In this document: positions 47,942 to 56,022 of the stretch, one piece after another
How the letters are laid out: each line of letters starts with the position of its first letter
How positions within the stretch are numbered: the stretch's first letter is position 1
Assembly: GCF_001424905.1 (NCBI RefSeq)
Contig: NZ_LMCU01000002.1
Coordinates: 186,001-250,000, forward strand
Origin: Leifsonia sp. Root112D2
Lineage (GTDB): Bacteria; Actinomycetota; Actinomycetes; Actinomycetales; Microbacteriaceae
Reading direction: 5' to 3'
Length of the DNA stretch: 64,000 nt
Made by a program: the position numbers and the translations under genes
The notes under the pieces: model-generated
What the model saw: the letters and a program-made list of their open reading frames with translations, nothing else
The model's database searches: none
Told to the model about the DNA's origin: nothing

Positions 47942-48760
47942 TTATTGTGACACGTCGGCGCCGAAGTACTTCTTCGAGATCGTGGCCAGCGTGCCGTCGG
48001 CCTTCAGCTCGGCGAGGGCCTTGTCGAAATCGCTCGGCAGCGTGCTGCCCTTGCGGAAGGCGAAGGCGTTCTCGGCCGGATTCGCCGCTGTGGCCGCGAT
48101 GCGCAGCGTGACCTCGGGGTGCTGCTTCTCGTAGTCGAGCACGGTCAGCTTGTCGTTCACCGTTGCGTCAATGCGCCCCTGCGTGAGCAAGGCAACGGCC
48201 TGCGCCCATCCCTCAACGGCCTGAACCCTGGCTCCCGACTTCTGGGCCAGCGCGTACCAGTCGCTGGTGTTCGACTGGGCTGTTGTCTTGCCCTTCAGAT
48301 CGGCGAAGCTCGTGATGCTCGTATCATCCGGCCGGGTGACAATCACGCCGGGCGAGACCGTGTACGGCGTGCTGAAGCTGTATTTTGCCTTGCGCTCCGC
48401 GGTGATCGAAACCTGGTTTCCAATGAGGTCGATGCGCTTGGAATCCAGCGCCGCGAAGATGCCGTCCCACTGGGTCTCCTGGTAGGTGACCTTCACGCCG
48501 AGCTTCTTCGCCACGGCGTTGGTGACGTCGATGTCGTAGCCGGTGAGGGCGTTGGTACTGGGGTCGTGGTACGAGAAGGGCTTGTAGGTGCCCTCCGTGC
48601 CGACAATCAGGCCCTTGCTGTTCGACGCAGCCGCCACCAGGTCCTTGCTGCCGTGCACCGTGGTGCTCGCCGCCGATCCTGAGCCGCCGGATGCGCATCC
48701 GGCCAGCCCCACGATGAGGACTGCGGCAACCGAGGTGACGAGGGCAAGACGGGATTTCAT
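47942..48760 (-). CDS. Amino acid ABC transporter substrate-binding lipoprotein
   Basis: The ATG at 48760 gives 272 residues with GAAAGG upstream. The signal peptide ends in the lipobox LAGC (IVGLAGCASGG). Family 3 binding-protein motifs GTEGTYKPFSYHD and LTGYDIDVTNAVAKKLG fit cystine or cationic/polar amino acid binders. It is the first gene of the operon; a 16-bp dyad lies at 48877-48892. Confidence 0.92.
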   Translation of the reverse strand: MKSRLALVTSVAAVLIVGLAGCASGGSGSAASTTVHGSKDLVAAASNSKGLIVGTEGTYKPFSYHDPSTNALTGYDIDVTNAVAKKLGVKVTYQETQWDGIFAALDSKRIDLIGNQVSITAERKAKYSFSTPYTVSPGVIVTRPDDTSITSFADLKGKTTAQSNTSDWYALAQKSGARVQAVEGWAQAVALLTQGRIDATVNDKLTVLDYEKQHPEVTLRIAATAANPAENAFAFRKGSTLPSDFDKALAELKADGTLATISKKYFGADVSQ

Positions 48761-48876
48761 GGCGACCTTTCGTGGAACCCCTGATCGGGGCCGTGTCATC
48801 AACTATGGGCCGTATCTCTCGTGCGCGACCAACTCGGTTACGCGGGGTTACCTGTGGCAACACACGAGGGGGCTGT

Positions 48877-48892
48877 GACATTTCCAGATGTC
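48877..48892. promoter_or_regulatory. Dyad GACAT-N6-ATGTC upstream of the second ABC operon
   Basis: Perfect 5-base arms lie 117 bases before the binding-protein start. It could be an operator or a small hairpin. The adjacent run (GAAAATT) belongs to the sseB terminator. Confidence 0.35.
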
Positions 48893-48913
48893 GAAAATTG
48901 CCCTTCGGCGGGC
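48893..48913 (-). terminator. Weak intrinsic terminator after sseB
   Basis: On the minus strand GCCC-GCCGAA-GGGC is followed by AATTTTC. The stem is only four GC pairs, but it stands 20 bases after the sseB stop and has a T run. Confidence 0.5.
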
Positions 48914-48933
48914 GTGACGACCGGATGCGATGA

Positions 48934-49725
48934 TCAGTCGGCGGAGGCGAGCAGCTGCACGCCGAGGGAATCCACTCCGGCGGCGATGGCGTCATTCGCC
49001 GCCCAGCGCTGCGCGAGCCGCGCGAGAACCGCGTCGAGCTCGGTCTCGGTGAGGCCCTGGATGAGCTCGAGCCGCACCAGCACCTCTGGCCCATGCAGCC
49101 GCGCATCGGGGTCGCCGTCGGCGAGCTGCACGTCGAGCACGGCAAGCTCGGTGGAGATGGACGCGCGAAACGCCTCCACCACGGCGGGGTCGGAGGCGGC
49201 GGGCCGCCACTGCTCTGAACGAGCCATCGCCCACAATGCCGGACGCCGGATGATGAACTCGGCCGGCGAGGTCGCATCCAGCACCACAAGCTCCGTGCTC
49301 TCGCTCGCGGCCGCCAGTGCGACCCGCACTCCATCGGCGGGCACCGGCCTGGCCTCGGGGTTCCAGGCCTGCATGGAGGTCACCGAGGAGAAGACCGGAA
49401 GCACATTGCGCCCGTCGGGAGCGGAAACCGTGACGATCGAAAGCTCCTGCTTCTTGTCGATGGCCATGCCGGCGAGCGGACCATCCTCGTTCACACCCGC
49501 CTCTCCGAGGTGAGCGACGAGCGGGATGAGAAGCCGGGCATCCCGAAATGCGTCGACGACGGCCTCGGGGCCGTCGGTTCCAGCGTGAAAGGCAGCCAGG
49601 GCATCCATCAGCGCAGCGTCGGCCGAGCCATCATCGTCGGAGGACGCGCCCTGTTCGAAATGGCGCCCTGCCCACGGCTGCCCGGCGGAATCGCCGGGAA
49701 TCGATGGGTGATCTGCGTGGCTCAT
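48934..49725 (-). CDS. SseB family protein
   Basis: The 263 residues contain an SseB N-terminal domain: LLIPLVAHLGEAGV and VLPVFSSVTSMQAWNPEARP are typical, followed by a SAF-like C-terminal region with conserved LDVQLADGDPDARL. It begins eight bases after hisA, so it is probably part of the his operon. Function of the family in actinobacteria is not known. Confidence 0.85.
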   Translation of the reverse strand: MSHADHPSIPGDSAGQPWAGRHFEQGASSDDDGSADAALMDALAAFHAGTDGPEAVVDAFRDARLLIPLVAHLGEAGVNEDGPLAGMAIDKKQELSIVTVSAPDGRNVLPVFSSVTSMQAWNPEARPVPADGVRVALAAASESTELVVLDATSPAEFIIRRPALWAMARSEQWRPAASDPAVVEAFRASISTELAVLDVQLADGDPDARLHGPEVLVRLELIQGLTETELDAVLARLAQRWAANDAIAAGVDSLGVQLLASAD

Positions 49726-49733
49726 GACCTCGC

Positions 49734-50480
49734 TCAGTTGCCCGCGACGTCCAGCGCCTCGGCTAGGGTGAAAGCCCCCGCGTACAGGGCCTTGCCCACT
49801 ATCGCGCCTTCCAGCCCCAGCGGCACGAGTTCGCGCAGCGCAACAATGTCATCGAGGCTCGAGATTCCGCCGGACGCTATTACCGGACGCGGCGAGTGCT
49901 CCATGATCTGACGCAGCAGTTCAAGGTTCGGCCCCTGCAGGGTGCCGTCTTTCGTGACGTCGGTGACGACGTAGCGGGCACAGCCGGCGTCTTCGAGCCG
50001 CTCGAGCACCTGCCAGAGATCGCCTCCGTCGCGCGTCCAGCCGCGGGCCGCCAGCGTGGTGCCCCGCACATCGAGCCCAACCGCTACAGCCTCGCCGTAT
50101 TGTGCAATGACGTTCGCCGCCCATTCCGGGTTCTCGAGCGCCGCCGTTCCCAGGTTGATGCGCTTGGCGCCGAGCCCGAGTGCCGCCTCGAGCGATGCGT
50201 CGTCGCGGATGCCGCCGGACAGTTCGACGTTGACGCCCCGCACCTGCTTGATAACCTTCTTGATCACGGAGTGGTTGTCACCGCGGCCGAACGCCGCATC
50301 GAGGTCGACGAGATGAATCCATTCGGCACCCTGATCGGCCCAATCGGCGGCCGCGTCGACAGGATCCCCATAGTTCGTCTCGGTGCCTGCCTCGCCCTTG
50401 GTCAGGCGCACGGCCTTGCCGCCGGCAACATCCACAGCCGGCAACAGCACGAGACGCGGGGTCTTGTTGAACTCACTCAT
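49734..50480 (-). CDS. hisA: ProFAR isomerase HisA, possibly bifunctional PriA
   Basis: The (beta/alpha)8 isomerase of histidine synthesis. In many actinobacteria without trpF the enzyme (PriA) also makes the tryptophan intermediate. The 248 residues start at ATG 50480 and show LLPAVDVAGGKAVRL, WIHLVDLDAAFGRG, VTDVTKDGTLQGPNL and ASGGISSLDDI. Catalytic Asp residues are at about 18 and 130-140. Whether it is PriA cannot be decided without knowing if trpF exists. Confidence 0.95.
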   Translation of the reverse strand: MSEFNKTPRLVLLPAVDVAGGKAVRLTKGEAGTETNYGDPVDAAADWADQGAEWIHLVDLDAAFGRGDNHSVIKKVIKQVRGVNVELSGGIRDDASLEAALGLGAKRINLGTAALENPEWAANVIAQYGEAVAVGLDVRGTTLAARGWTRDGGDLWQVLERLEDAGCARYVVTDVTKDGTLQGPNLELLRQIMEHSPRPVIASGGISSLDDIVALRELVPLGLEGAIVGKALYAGAFTLAEALDVAGN

Positions 50481-50593
50481 TGATGGGGGTCCTCGATCAT
50501 GTGACGGCTTCACGCTACGCGCATATGGGCAACGTGGGCCACGGTGGGCACAAGCACAAAATCTTAGCGCAGGACGGCCTTGCCTTCGGCGCC

Positions 50594-51232
50594 TCAGCCC
50601 GTGAGCGTACCCAGCCAGTTGCGCAACAGGCGAATTCCCGCCGGACCCGACTTCTCGGGGTGGAATTGCGTAGCGGCTAGCGGTCCGTTCTCGACGGCGG
50701 CCACGAATCGCCCCCCGTGATCGGCCCAGGTGACGCGCGGGGCCGCAAATGGGCCATGCGCTTCGAGATTCCATGAGCGCGCCGCGTATGAATGCACGAA
50801 ATAGAAGCGCTCATCGCGCAACCCGTCGAAGAGCACGCTCTCGCTCGGTGCCTGCACGCCATTCCAACCGATGTGGGGAACGACCTCGGCCTCGAGCAGT
50901 TCGACCTCGCCCGGCCACTCCCCCAGCCCTGCGGTGGCGGCACCACCCTCCGTGCCGTGTTCGAAGAGGACCTGCATGCCGACGCAGACCCCGAGAACAG
51001 AACGGCCGCCAGCGAGACGACGATCAATGATCTCACCGCCGCGCACGGAACGCAGGGCGGACATCACGGCGCTGAACGAGCCGACACCCGGCACGAACAA
51101 GCCATCGGCCTCCTCTGCCGAGCGGCGATCGGCCGTCAACTGCACCCGCGCGCCCGCTGCCTCGAGCGCCTTGGCCGCCGAGTGCACATTGCCGGAACCG
51201 TAATCGAGAACGACGACGGATGGCGCCGTCAC
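50594..51232 (-). CDS. hisH: Imidazole glycerol phosphate synthase, glutamine amidotransferase subunit
   Basis: The class I glutaminase subunit gives ammonia to HisF. Of 212 residues, the nucleophile is in LGVCVGMQVLFE and the His-x-Glu in TQFHPEKSGPAGIRLL. The GTG start at 51232 overlaps hisB by four bases. hisF is not in this window. Confidence 0.96.
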   Translation of the reverse strand: MTAPSVVVLDYGSGNVHSAAKALEAAGARVQLTADRRSAEEADGLFVPGVGSFSAVMSALRSVRGGEIIDRRLAGGRSVLGVCVGMQVLFEHGTEGGAATAGLGEWPGEVELLEAEVVPHIGWNGVQAPSESVLFDGLRDERFYFVHSYAARSWNLEAHGPFAAPRVTWADHGGRFVAAVENGPLAATQFHPEKSGPAGIRLLRNWLGTLTG

Positions 51233-51837
51233 AGGGCTCCCTTGGTCGAGGGCACTCCCGACACCAGCGGGTCGAGCGCCTTCGCCTGGCGGAACGCGCG
51301 TGCGAACGCCTTGAACTCAGCCTCGGCAATGTGGTGCGGGTCCCGGCCGCCGAGCACGGTGATGTGGGTCGTCAGAGCGGCGTTGAAGGTGATGGCCTCG
51401 AAGACGTGGCGAACCATTGAGCCGGTGAAGTGACCACCGATGAGGTGATATTCGAAGCCGCTCGGCTCTCCCGAGTGCACCAAGAAGGGGCGCCCGGATA
51501 TATCGACGACCGCCTGCACGAGTGCCTCGTCGAGCGGTACCACGGCGTCCCCGAAGCGGGAGATTCCAGACTTGTCCCCCAGCGCCGTTCGAATGGCCTG
51601 TCCGAGCACGATGGCCACGTCTTCGACCGTGTGGTGCACATCGATCTCGATGTCGCCCTTGGCGCTCACGGTCAGGTCGGTGAGCGAGTGCTTCGCGAAT
51701 GCCGTGAGCAGGTGGTCGTAGAACGGCACGGAGGTGTGGATCTCGGACTGCCCGGTGCCGTCGAGATCGAGCGAGAGCTCGATACTCGACTCACTGGTCT
51801 CACGCCGAAGCTGTGCGGTGCGGTTCACGGAGGTCAT
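51229..51837 (-). CDS. hisB: Imidazoleglycerol-phosphate dehydratase
   Basis: The monofunctional dehydratase has 202 residues from ATG 51837. Metal-binding motifs are DIEIDVHHTVEDVAI and GRDPHHIAEAEFKAFARA, both of HxxHH/HHxxE type. A GTG two codons earlier (51843) overlaps hisC as GTGA and is an alternative start. Confidence 0.97.
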   Translation of the reverse strand: MTSVNRTAQLRRETSESSIELSLDLDGTGQSEIHTSVPFYDHLLTAFAKHSLTDLTVSAKGDIEIDVHHTVEDVAIVLGQAIRTALGDKSGISRFGDAVVPLDEALVQAVVDISGRPFLVHSGEPSGFEYHLIGGHFTGSMVRHVFEAITFNAALTTHITVLGGRDPHHIAEAEFKAFARAFRQAKALDPLVSGVPSTKGAL

Positions 51838-51839
51838 GT

Positions 51840-52949
51840 TCACGACTTTACCGGCACGGCCCCGCCACGGGCATCCGGTGCCAGCGGGGCTATCGCCTCG
51901 AGGAAGGCCGTGGTCTCCGCCTCGGTGCCCGCCGTAACGCGCAGGTGGCCGGGAATGCCGATATCGCGGATGAGCACGCCGCTCGCCAGCAGCGTTTCGA
52001 ACACCGCGTTCGGCTCGTCCACACCGCCGAACAGCACGAAGTTGCTGCCGGTGCGGTGCGGTGTGAATCCCATGCGCTCCAGTTCGACGACAATTCGATC
52101 GCGCTGGGCAACAATCTCACCCACCATCGCGAGCATCTCGTCGGAGTGGGCCAGGGCGGCTGTTGCCGCCGCCTGCGTGAGCGCCGAGAGGTGATACGGC
52201 AGACGCACCAGCCGCAACGCGTCGAGCACTGCAGGGTCTGCGGCGAGGTACCCGAGCCGGACACCCGCGAAGGCGAATGCCTTGCTCATGGTGCGCGAGA
52301 CGAGCAGCCGCTCGCGACCCTCAAGCAGCGTGAGCGCCGACGGCGCATCCGGTGGCATGAATTCGGCGTACGCCTCGTCGACGATGACGATGCCGTCGCT
52401 CGCCTCGTAGGCGGCAGCAACGACGTCGAGCCCGAGCGGGGTGCCTGTCGGGTTGTTGGGTGAGCAGAGAATGACGATGCTCGGCGTTGTGCGACGGATC
52501 TCGGCGACGACCGTGTCGGCGCTGAGCTCGTAGTCTTCGTCACGCGCGCCGGATATCCAGGCGGTGTCTGTTCCGGATGCCAGCAGCGGGTACATCGAAT
52601 ATGTCGGTGAGAATCCGAGCAGGCTGCGACCCGGGCCGCCGAAGGCCTGCATGATCTGCTGCAGCACCTCGTTGGAGCCGTTCGCCGCCCAGATATTCTC
52701 TCGGCTCAGGGCGTGGCCGAGATAACCTGCCAACGCATCGCGTAGCGCGGTGAACTCACGGTCCGGATAGCGATTCGCTCCACGCACGGCCCCGGAAACG
52801 GCTTCGACGATGTCGGCGACGACGTTCTCGGGCAACGGATGCGTGTTCTCGTTGACGTTCAGCGCGACCGGCACGTTCTTCTGCGGTGCCCCATACGGAG
52901 AGAGCCCCCGGAGGTTTTCACGGATGGGCAGATCAGAGAAGGAAATCAC
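51840..52949 (-). CDS. hisC: Histidinol-phosphate aminotransferase
   Basis: PLP-dependent class I/II aminotransferase of 369 residues. The PLP lysine is in SRTMSKAFAFAGVRLGYL; other motifs are LCSPNNPTGTPLGLD and GIVIVDEAYAEF. The GTG at 52949 is preceded by TAGCAT six bases away, which suggests a leaderless message starting the hisCBH operon. Confidence 0.97.
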   Translation of the reverse strand: MISFSDLPIRENLRGLSPYGAPQKNVPVALNVNENTHPLPENVVADIVEAVSGAVRGANRYPDREFTALRDALAGYLGHALSRENIWAANGSNEVLQQIMQAFGGPGRSLLGFSPTYSMYPLLASGTDTAWISGARDEDYELSADTVVAEIRRTTPSIVILCSPNNPTGTPLGLDVVAAAYEASDGIVIVDEAYAEFMPPDAPSALTLLEGRERLLVSRTMSKAFAFAGVRLGYLAADPAVLDALRLVRLPYHLSALTQAAATAALAHSDEMLAMVGEIVAQRDRIVVELERMGFTPHRTGSNFVLFGGVDEPNAVFETLLASGVLIRDIGIPGHLRVTAGTEAETTAFLEAIAPLAPDARGGAVPVKS

Positions 52950-52984
52950 CCCATCATGCTACTGGGCCAGCCTTTGGGGACATG

Positions 52985-53386
52985 CTAGCGGCGACTGCCC
53001 GCGTACTGCACCGGGATGGCGACGCGCTGCCCCGGAGAAACGAGAGTGCTCGAGAGCTGGTTCACCGAAACGATGTCGGCAATGACGTCGCGAGGGTCGG
53101 AGTTCGGAGCTACTCGCTCGGCGATGGTCCAGAGGGACTCGCCGCTCTGCACGGTGGCGTAGCTGAAGTTCGTGTGCGCGCTCGAATCGGTGGCGACGGC
53201 CCCTCCACCGTTGAGGGCGAAGACGGCGGCCGCGACGACGAGCGGGATGGACGCGAGAGTGGTCAGAACGACGCGGCCCCGCCGAGTGAGGTGAAGGCGT
53301 GTCTTCGCGGGTGCCTGCGGAAGCCGCTGCGTGCTTACGCGCTCGGCACGAAAGCCTGTCACCGATACTGCCATTGCTGTGCTCAT
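52985..53386 (-). CDS. LysM-domain membrane protein, SOS cell-division inhibitor-like
   Basis: The 133 residues start at ATG 53386 with GAGGAGG upstream. A single membrane segment (VVLTTLASIPLVVAAAVFAL, about 40-59) is followed by a LysM motif (YATVQSGESLWTIAERVAPN). It is divergent from lexA with LexA boxes in front. This matches the place and layout of Rv2719c and YneA/DivS-type SOS division inhibitors. Function is inferred from that similarity. Confidence 0.82.
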   Translation of the reverse strand: MSTAMAVSVTGFRAERVSTQRLPQAPAKTRLHLTRRGRVVLTTLASIPLVVAAAVFALNGGGAVATDSSAHTNFSYATVQSGESLWTIAERVAPNSDPRDVIADIVSVNQLSSTLVSPGQRVAIPVQYAGSRR

Positions 53387-53433
53387 TACCCGACCTCCTC
53401 GGCCACTTCGCTCTCACCGGCTGTGAGGATATG

Positions 53434-53447
53434 CGAACGTATGTTCC
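53434..53447. promoter_or_regulatory. LexA box 1, CGAACGTATGTTCC
   Basis: It differs in one base from the actinobacterial consensus CGAAC-N4-GTTCG. It lies 48 bases before the LysM gene start and is the best match of the three. Confidence 0.85.
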
Positions 53448-53460
53448 GAATATATATTCG
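53447..53460. promoter_or_regulatory. LexA-like palindrome 2, CGAATATATATTCG
   Basis: A perfect 14-bp palindrome that abuts box 1 and fits a CGAAT-N4-ATTCG variant of the LexA box. Its AT-rich centre may double as a -10. Confidence 0.6.
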
Positions 53461-53522
53461 ATTATTCGAAACCGCAAGCAGGAAATTGCTGAGCGAATAC
53501 GCCGCCGATACCGCGACACACT

Positions 53523-53536
53523 CGAACACATGTTTG
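53523..53536. promoter_or_regulatory. LexA box 3, CGAACACATGTTTG
   Basis: It fits CGAAC-N4-GTTYG and lies 41 bases before the first lexA ATG, the place expected for autoregulation. Confidence 0.8.
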
Positions 53537-53642
53537 TTTATGCCGTTAACCCGGATACAGTTTCGATTGTCTGGGTATGACTCAATCAGGCACCACCGAC
53601 ATTCGGATTAGCCGGTTGGGGTCTTCACGAAGGGACGGCACG

Positions 53643-54329
53643 GTGACAAGCGACAATTCAGCGGCGAAAGAGCGAGTCGGCACTCGGCGACGCAAGAGCC
53701 TGAGCGCAAAGCAGCTGGCCATCCTCGAGGTCATCCAGCAGTCCGTCGCGTCGCGCGGCTACCCGCCGAGCATGCGTGAGATCGGCGACGCCGTCAGCCT
53801 CTCTTCGCTCTCCAGCGTCACGCACCAGCTCAATCAACTGGAGCTCAGCGGCTATCTGCGTCGGGATCCGAACCGCCCGCGTGCCCTTGAGATTCTCATC
53901 GACCTGCCGTCGTCATCCGCGACGCCGGACTTCGAGAACACCACGCCCATCGGCGACGCCACCATGGTGCCACTCGTCGGCCGCATTGCCGCGGGCATAC
54001 CCATCACCGCCGAGCAGCAGATCGACGAGGTCTTTCCGCTCCCTCGCCAGCTGGTCGGCAAGGGCGAGCTCTTCATGCTCAAGGTGGTCGGCGAGTCGAT
54101 GATCGACGCCGCCATCTGCGATGGTGACTGGGTGGTCGTGCGACAGCAGAACACGGCGGAGAACGGAGACATCGTCGCCGCGATGCTCGACGAGGAGGCC
54201 ACCGTGAAGGTGTTTCGCCAGCGCGACGGCCACACCTGGCTGCTTCCGCAGAACTCGGCATTCGAGCCGATTCTGGGTGACTACGCCGAGGTGCTCGGCA
54301 AGGTCGTCGCCGTCTTGCGGTCACTCTGA
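53643..54329 (+). CDS. lexA: SOS repressor LexA
   Basis: The repressor of the SOS regulon is cleaved after RecA activation. The winged-helix domain has LSAKQLAILEVIQQSVASRG and SLSSVTHQLNQLELSGYLRR. The cleavage site is the AG in GRIAAGIPI, Ser in VVGESMIDAAI and Lys in ATVKVFR. The GTG at 53643 with AAGGGAC upstream gives 228 residues; an ATG at 53577 adds 22 and may serve a leaderless message. Three LexA-like boxes lie upstream. Confidence 0.95.
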   Translation: MTSDNSAAKERVGTRRRKSLSAKQLAILEVIQQSVASRGYPPSMREIGDAVSLSSLSSVTHQLNQLELSGYLRRDPNRPRALEILIDLPSSSATPDFENTTPIGDATMVPLVGRIAAGIPITAEQQIDEVFPLPRQLVGKGELFMLKVVGESMIDAAICDGDWVVVRQQNTAENGDIVAAMLDEEATVKVFRQRDGHTWLLPQNSAFEPILGDYAEVLGKVVAVLRSL

Positions 54330-54450
54330 GGCCGGAGCGGACTTCGCCTTCGTCGCTCGCCGTTCACCATTCCTGACTTCCCCAGCCAAAGCGACGCTTG
54401 ACGGGGCAGAATCAGAATGAATGAATCCCAGACAGAGAGGTCTGAAAGCG

Positions 54451-55950
54451 ATGACGAACACCATCAGCACAACGGCGCCCACAACGACGGGCCTGTACAT
54501 CGGCGGTAAGGAGCGCGCGACCAGTGAGTCGCTTGCTATTCCCGACCCCGCCAAGCCCGGCCTCGTGGTCGGATACGCCGCCGCCGCAAGCCAGGAGGAC
54601 GTCGCCGACGCCGTCGCGGCGGCAAAGGCCGCGTATCCGGCGTGGTCTGCCTTGTCGGCCACCGAGCGCGCCGCGCAGATGCTCGAGGCCATCACCGGAA
54701 TCGACGAACTGCGCGACGAGGATGCGGCGATCCTCTCGCAGGAGAACGGCAAGGTGCGCGTTGAGGCATGGATCGACGCACTCGTCTTCGAGCTGCGGTG
54801 GAGGCTCGCGCTCGAACTCGCCGACGACGTCGATAACGGCCATGTGCTCTCACCCGCCCCTGGCATCCCAGTCACGACGACCGTGAGCTACCAGTCCCTC
54901 GGCGTCGTCACCGCAATAGTGCCGTTCAACTGGCCGATAGCGATTCTCGGTGCCGCCTTGCCACATGCGCTGCTCGCCGGCAACACCGCCATCGTCAAGC
55001 CGCCGCCCTCGGCACCGCTTGCCACCGCACGGGTCGTGCAGCGCATCGCCGAGAAGCTTCCTCCGGGCGTGCTCAACCTCGTGACGGGCAAGGATGCCGA
55101 CATGACCGGTCTGATTCAGAACGAGGACGTGGCAAAGGTGTGCTTCACCGGCAGCGTCGGTGGCGGAAAGCGCATCATGGAGATGGCGTCGAAGTCGCTC
55201 ACCCGCGTCACGCTGGAACTCGGCGGAAACGATGCCGCTGTGCTGCTCGACGACGCGATACTCGACGACACCCACCTCGATCGGCTATTCGCGGCCATCT
55301 ACGACACCACCGGGCAGATCTGCATGAACGCCAAGCGGGTCTACGTGCACCGCTCACGGCTCGACGAGGTGGTCGCCGGGCTCTCGGCGCGACTGGAGAA
55401 GACGGTGCTCGGGTACGGCCTCGACGAGGGTACGACGATGGGGCCGCTGCACTCCCCCGTGCAGAAGGCCTTCGTGACCGAGATCATCGAGGAGGCGAAG
55501 AGCGCGGGCGCGACGGTTCTCGAGTTCGGGGAACTTCCCAGCGGCGACGAGTTCGTCGGCGGAAACTTCGTGCGCCCGGCCATCGTCATCGACCCCGACC
55601 CCTCGCTGCGCGTTGTGACCGAGGAGCAGTTCGGCCCGGTGATCCCCATCATCCCCTTCGACACCGAGGAGGAAGCCGTGGCGTTCGCCAACGACAGCTG
55701 GGGTGGACTGTGCGGCTCTGTCTGGACGGCGAGCGTCGAGAGCGCGAATCGCGTCGGCTCGCAGCTCGTCTGCGGATACGTCTGGGTGAATGATCACGGC
55801 GCGACCCGCCTCGACCTGCGCGCCCCGTTCGGTGGCATGAAGCAGTCGGGATTCGGTCGAGAACAGGGCATCGAGGGCGTTCGAGCCTTTCAGGACACCC
55901 GCGCCATAGCCCACCTCGACGCCGAGGCGCTTGCGCAGATGGCTCACTGA
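54451..55950 (+). CDS. Aldehyde dehydrogenase family protein
   Basis: NAD(P)-dependent oxidation of an aldehyde to an acid. The 499 residues show the catalytic Cys in TTGQICMNAKRVYVH, the general-base Glu in VTLELGGNDAAVLL and the cofactor motif GVVTAIVPFNWPIAI with FTGSVGGGKRIM. The ATG at 54451 follows GAGAGG at a long distance; a start at 54421 is possible. It is a stand-alone gene with a downstream bidirectional terminator. Substrate is not deducible. Confidence 0.92.
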   Translation: MTNTISTTAPTTTGLYIGGKERATSESLAIPDPAKPGLVVGYAAAASQEDVADAVAAAKAAYPAWSALSATERAAQMLEAITGIDELRDEDAAILSQENGKVRVEAWIDALVFELRWRLALELADDVDNGHVLSPAPGIPVTTTVSYQSLGVVTAIVPFNWPIAILGAALPHALLAGNTAIVKPPPSAPLATARVVQRIAEKLPPGVLNLVTGKDADMTGLIQNEDVAKVCFTGSVGGGKRIMEMASKSLTRVTLELGGNDAAVLLDDAILDDTHLDRLFAAIYDTTGQICMNAKRVYVHRSRLDEVVAGLSARLEKTVLGYGLDEGTTMGPLHSPVQKAFVTEIIEEAKSAGATVLEFGELPSGDEFVGGNFVRPAIVIDPDPSLRVVTEEQFGPVIPIIPFDTEEEAVAFANDSWGGLCGSVWTASVESANRVGSQLVCGYVWVNDHGATRLDLRAPFGGMKQSGFGREQGIEGVRAFQDTRAIAHLDAEALAQMAH

Positions 55951-55972
55951 CGCCGACGGCGCGCGGGGATTG

Positions 55973-56022
55973 CCCGCCACACACGGGGGTCCGGCGCCAG
56001 CCGGGCCCCCTTCTGTGGCGGG
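55973..56022. terminator. Long bidirectional hairpin between the aldehyde dehydrogenase gene and hflX
   Basis: CCCGCCACA (55973-55981) pairs with TGTGGCGGG (56014-56022), and the inner GGGGG-T-CCGGC pairs with GCCGG-G-CCCCC. The right end touches the hflX stop codon. No long T tract is present, but the stem is very stable and serves two convergent genes. Confidence 0.8.
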
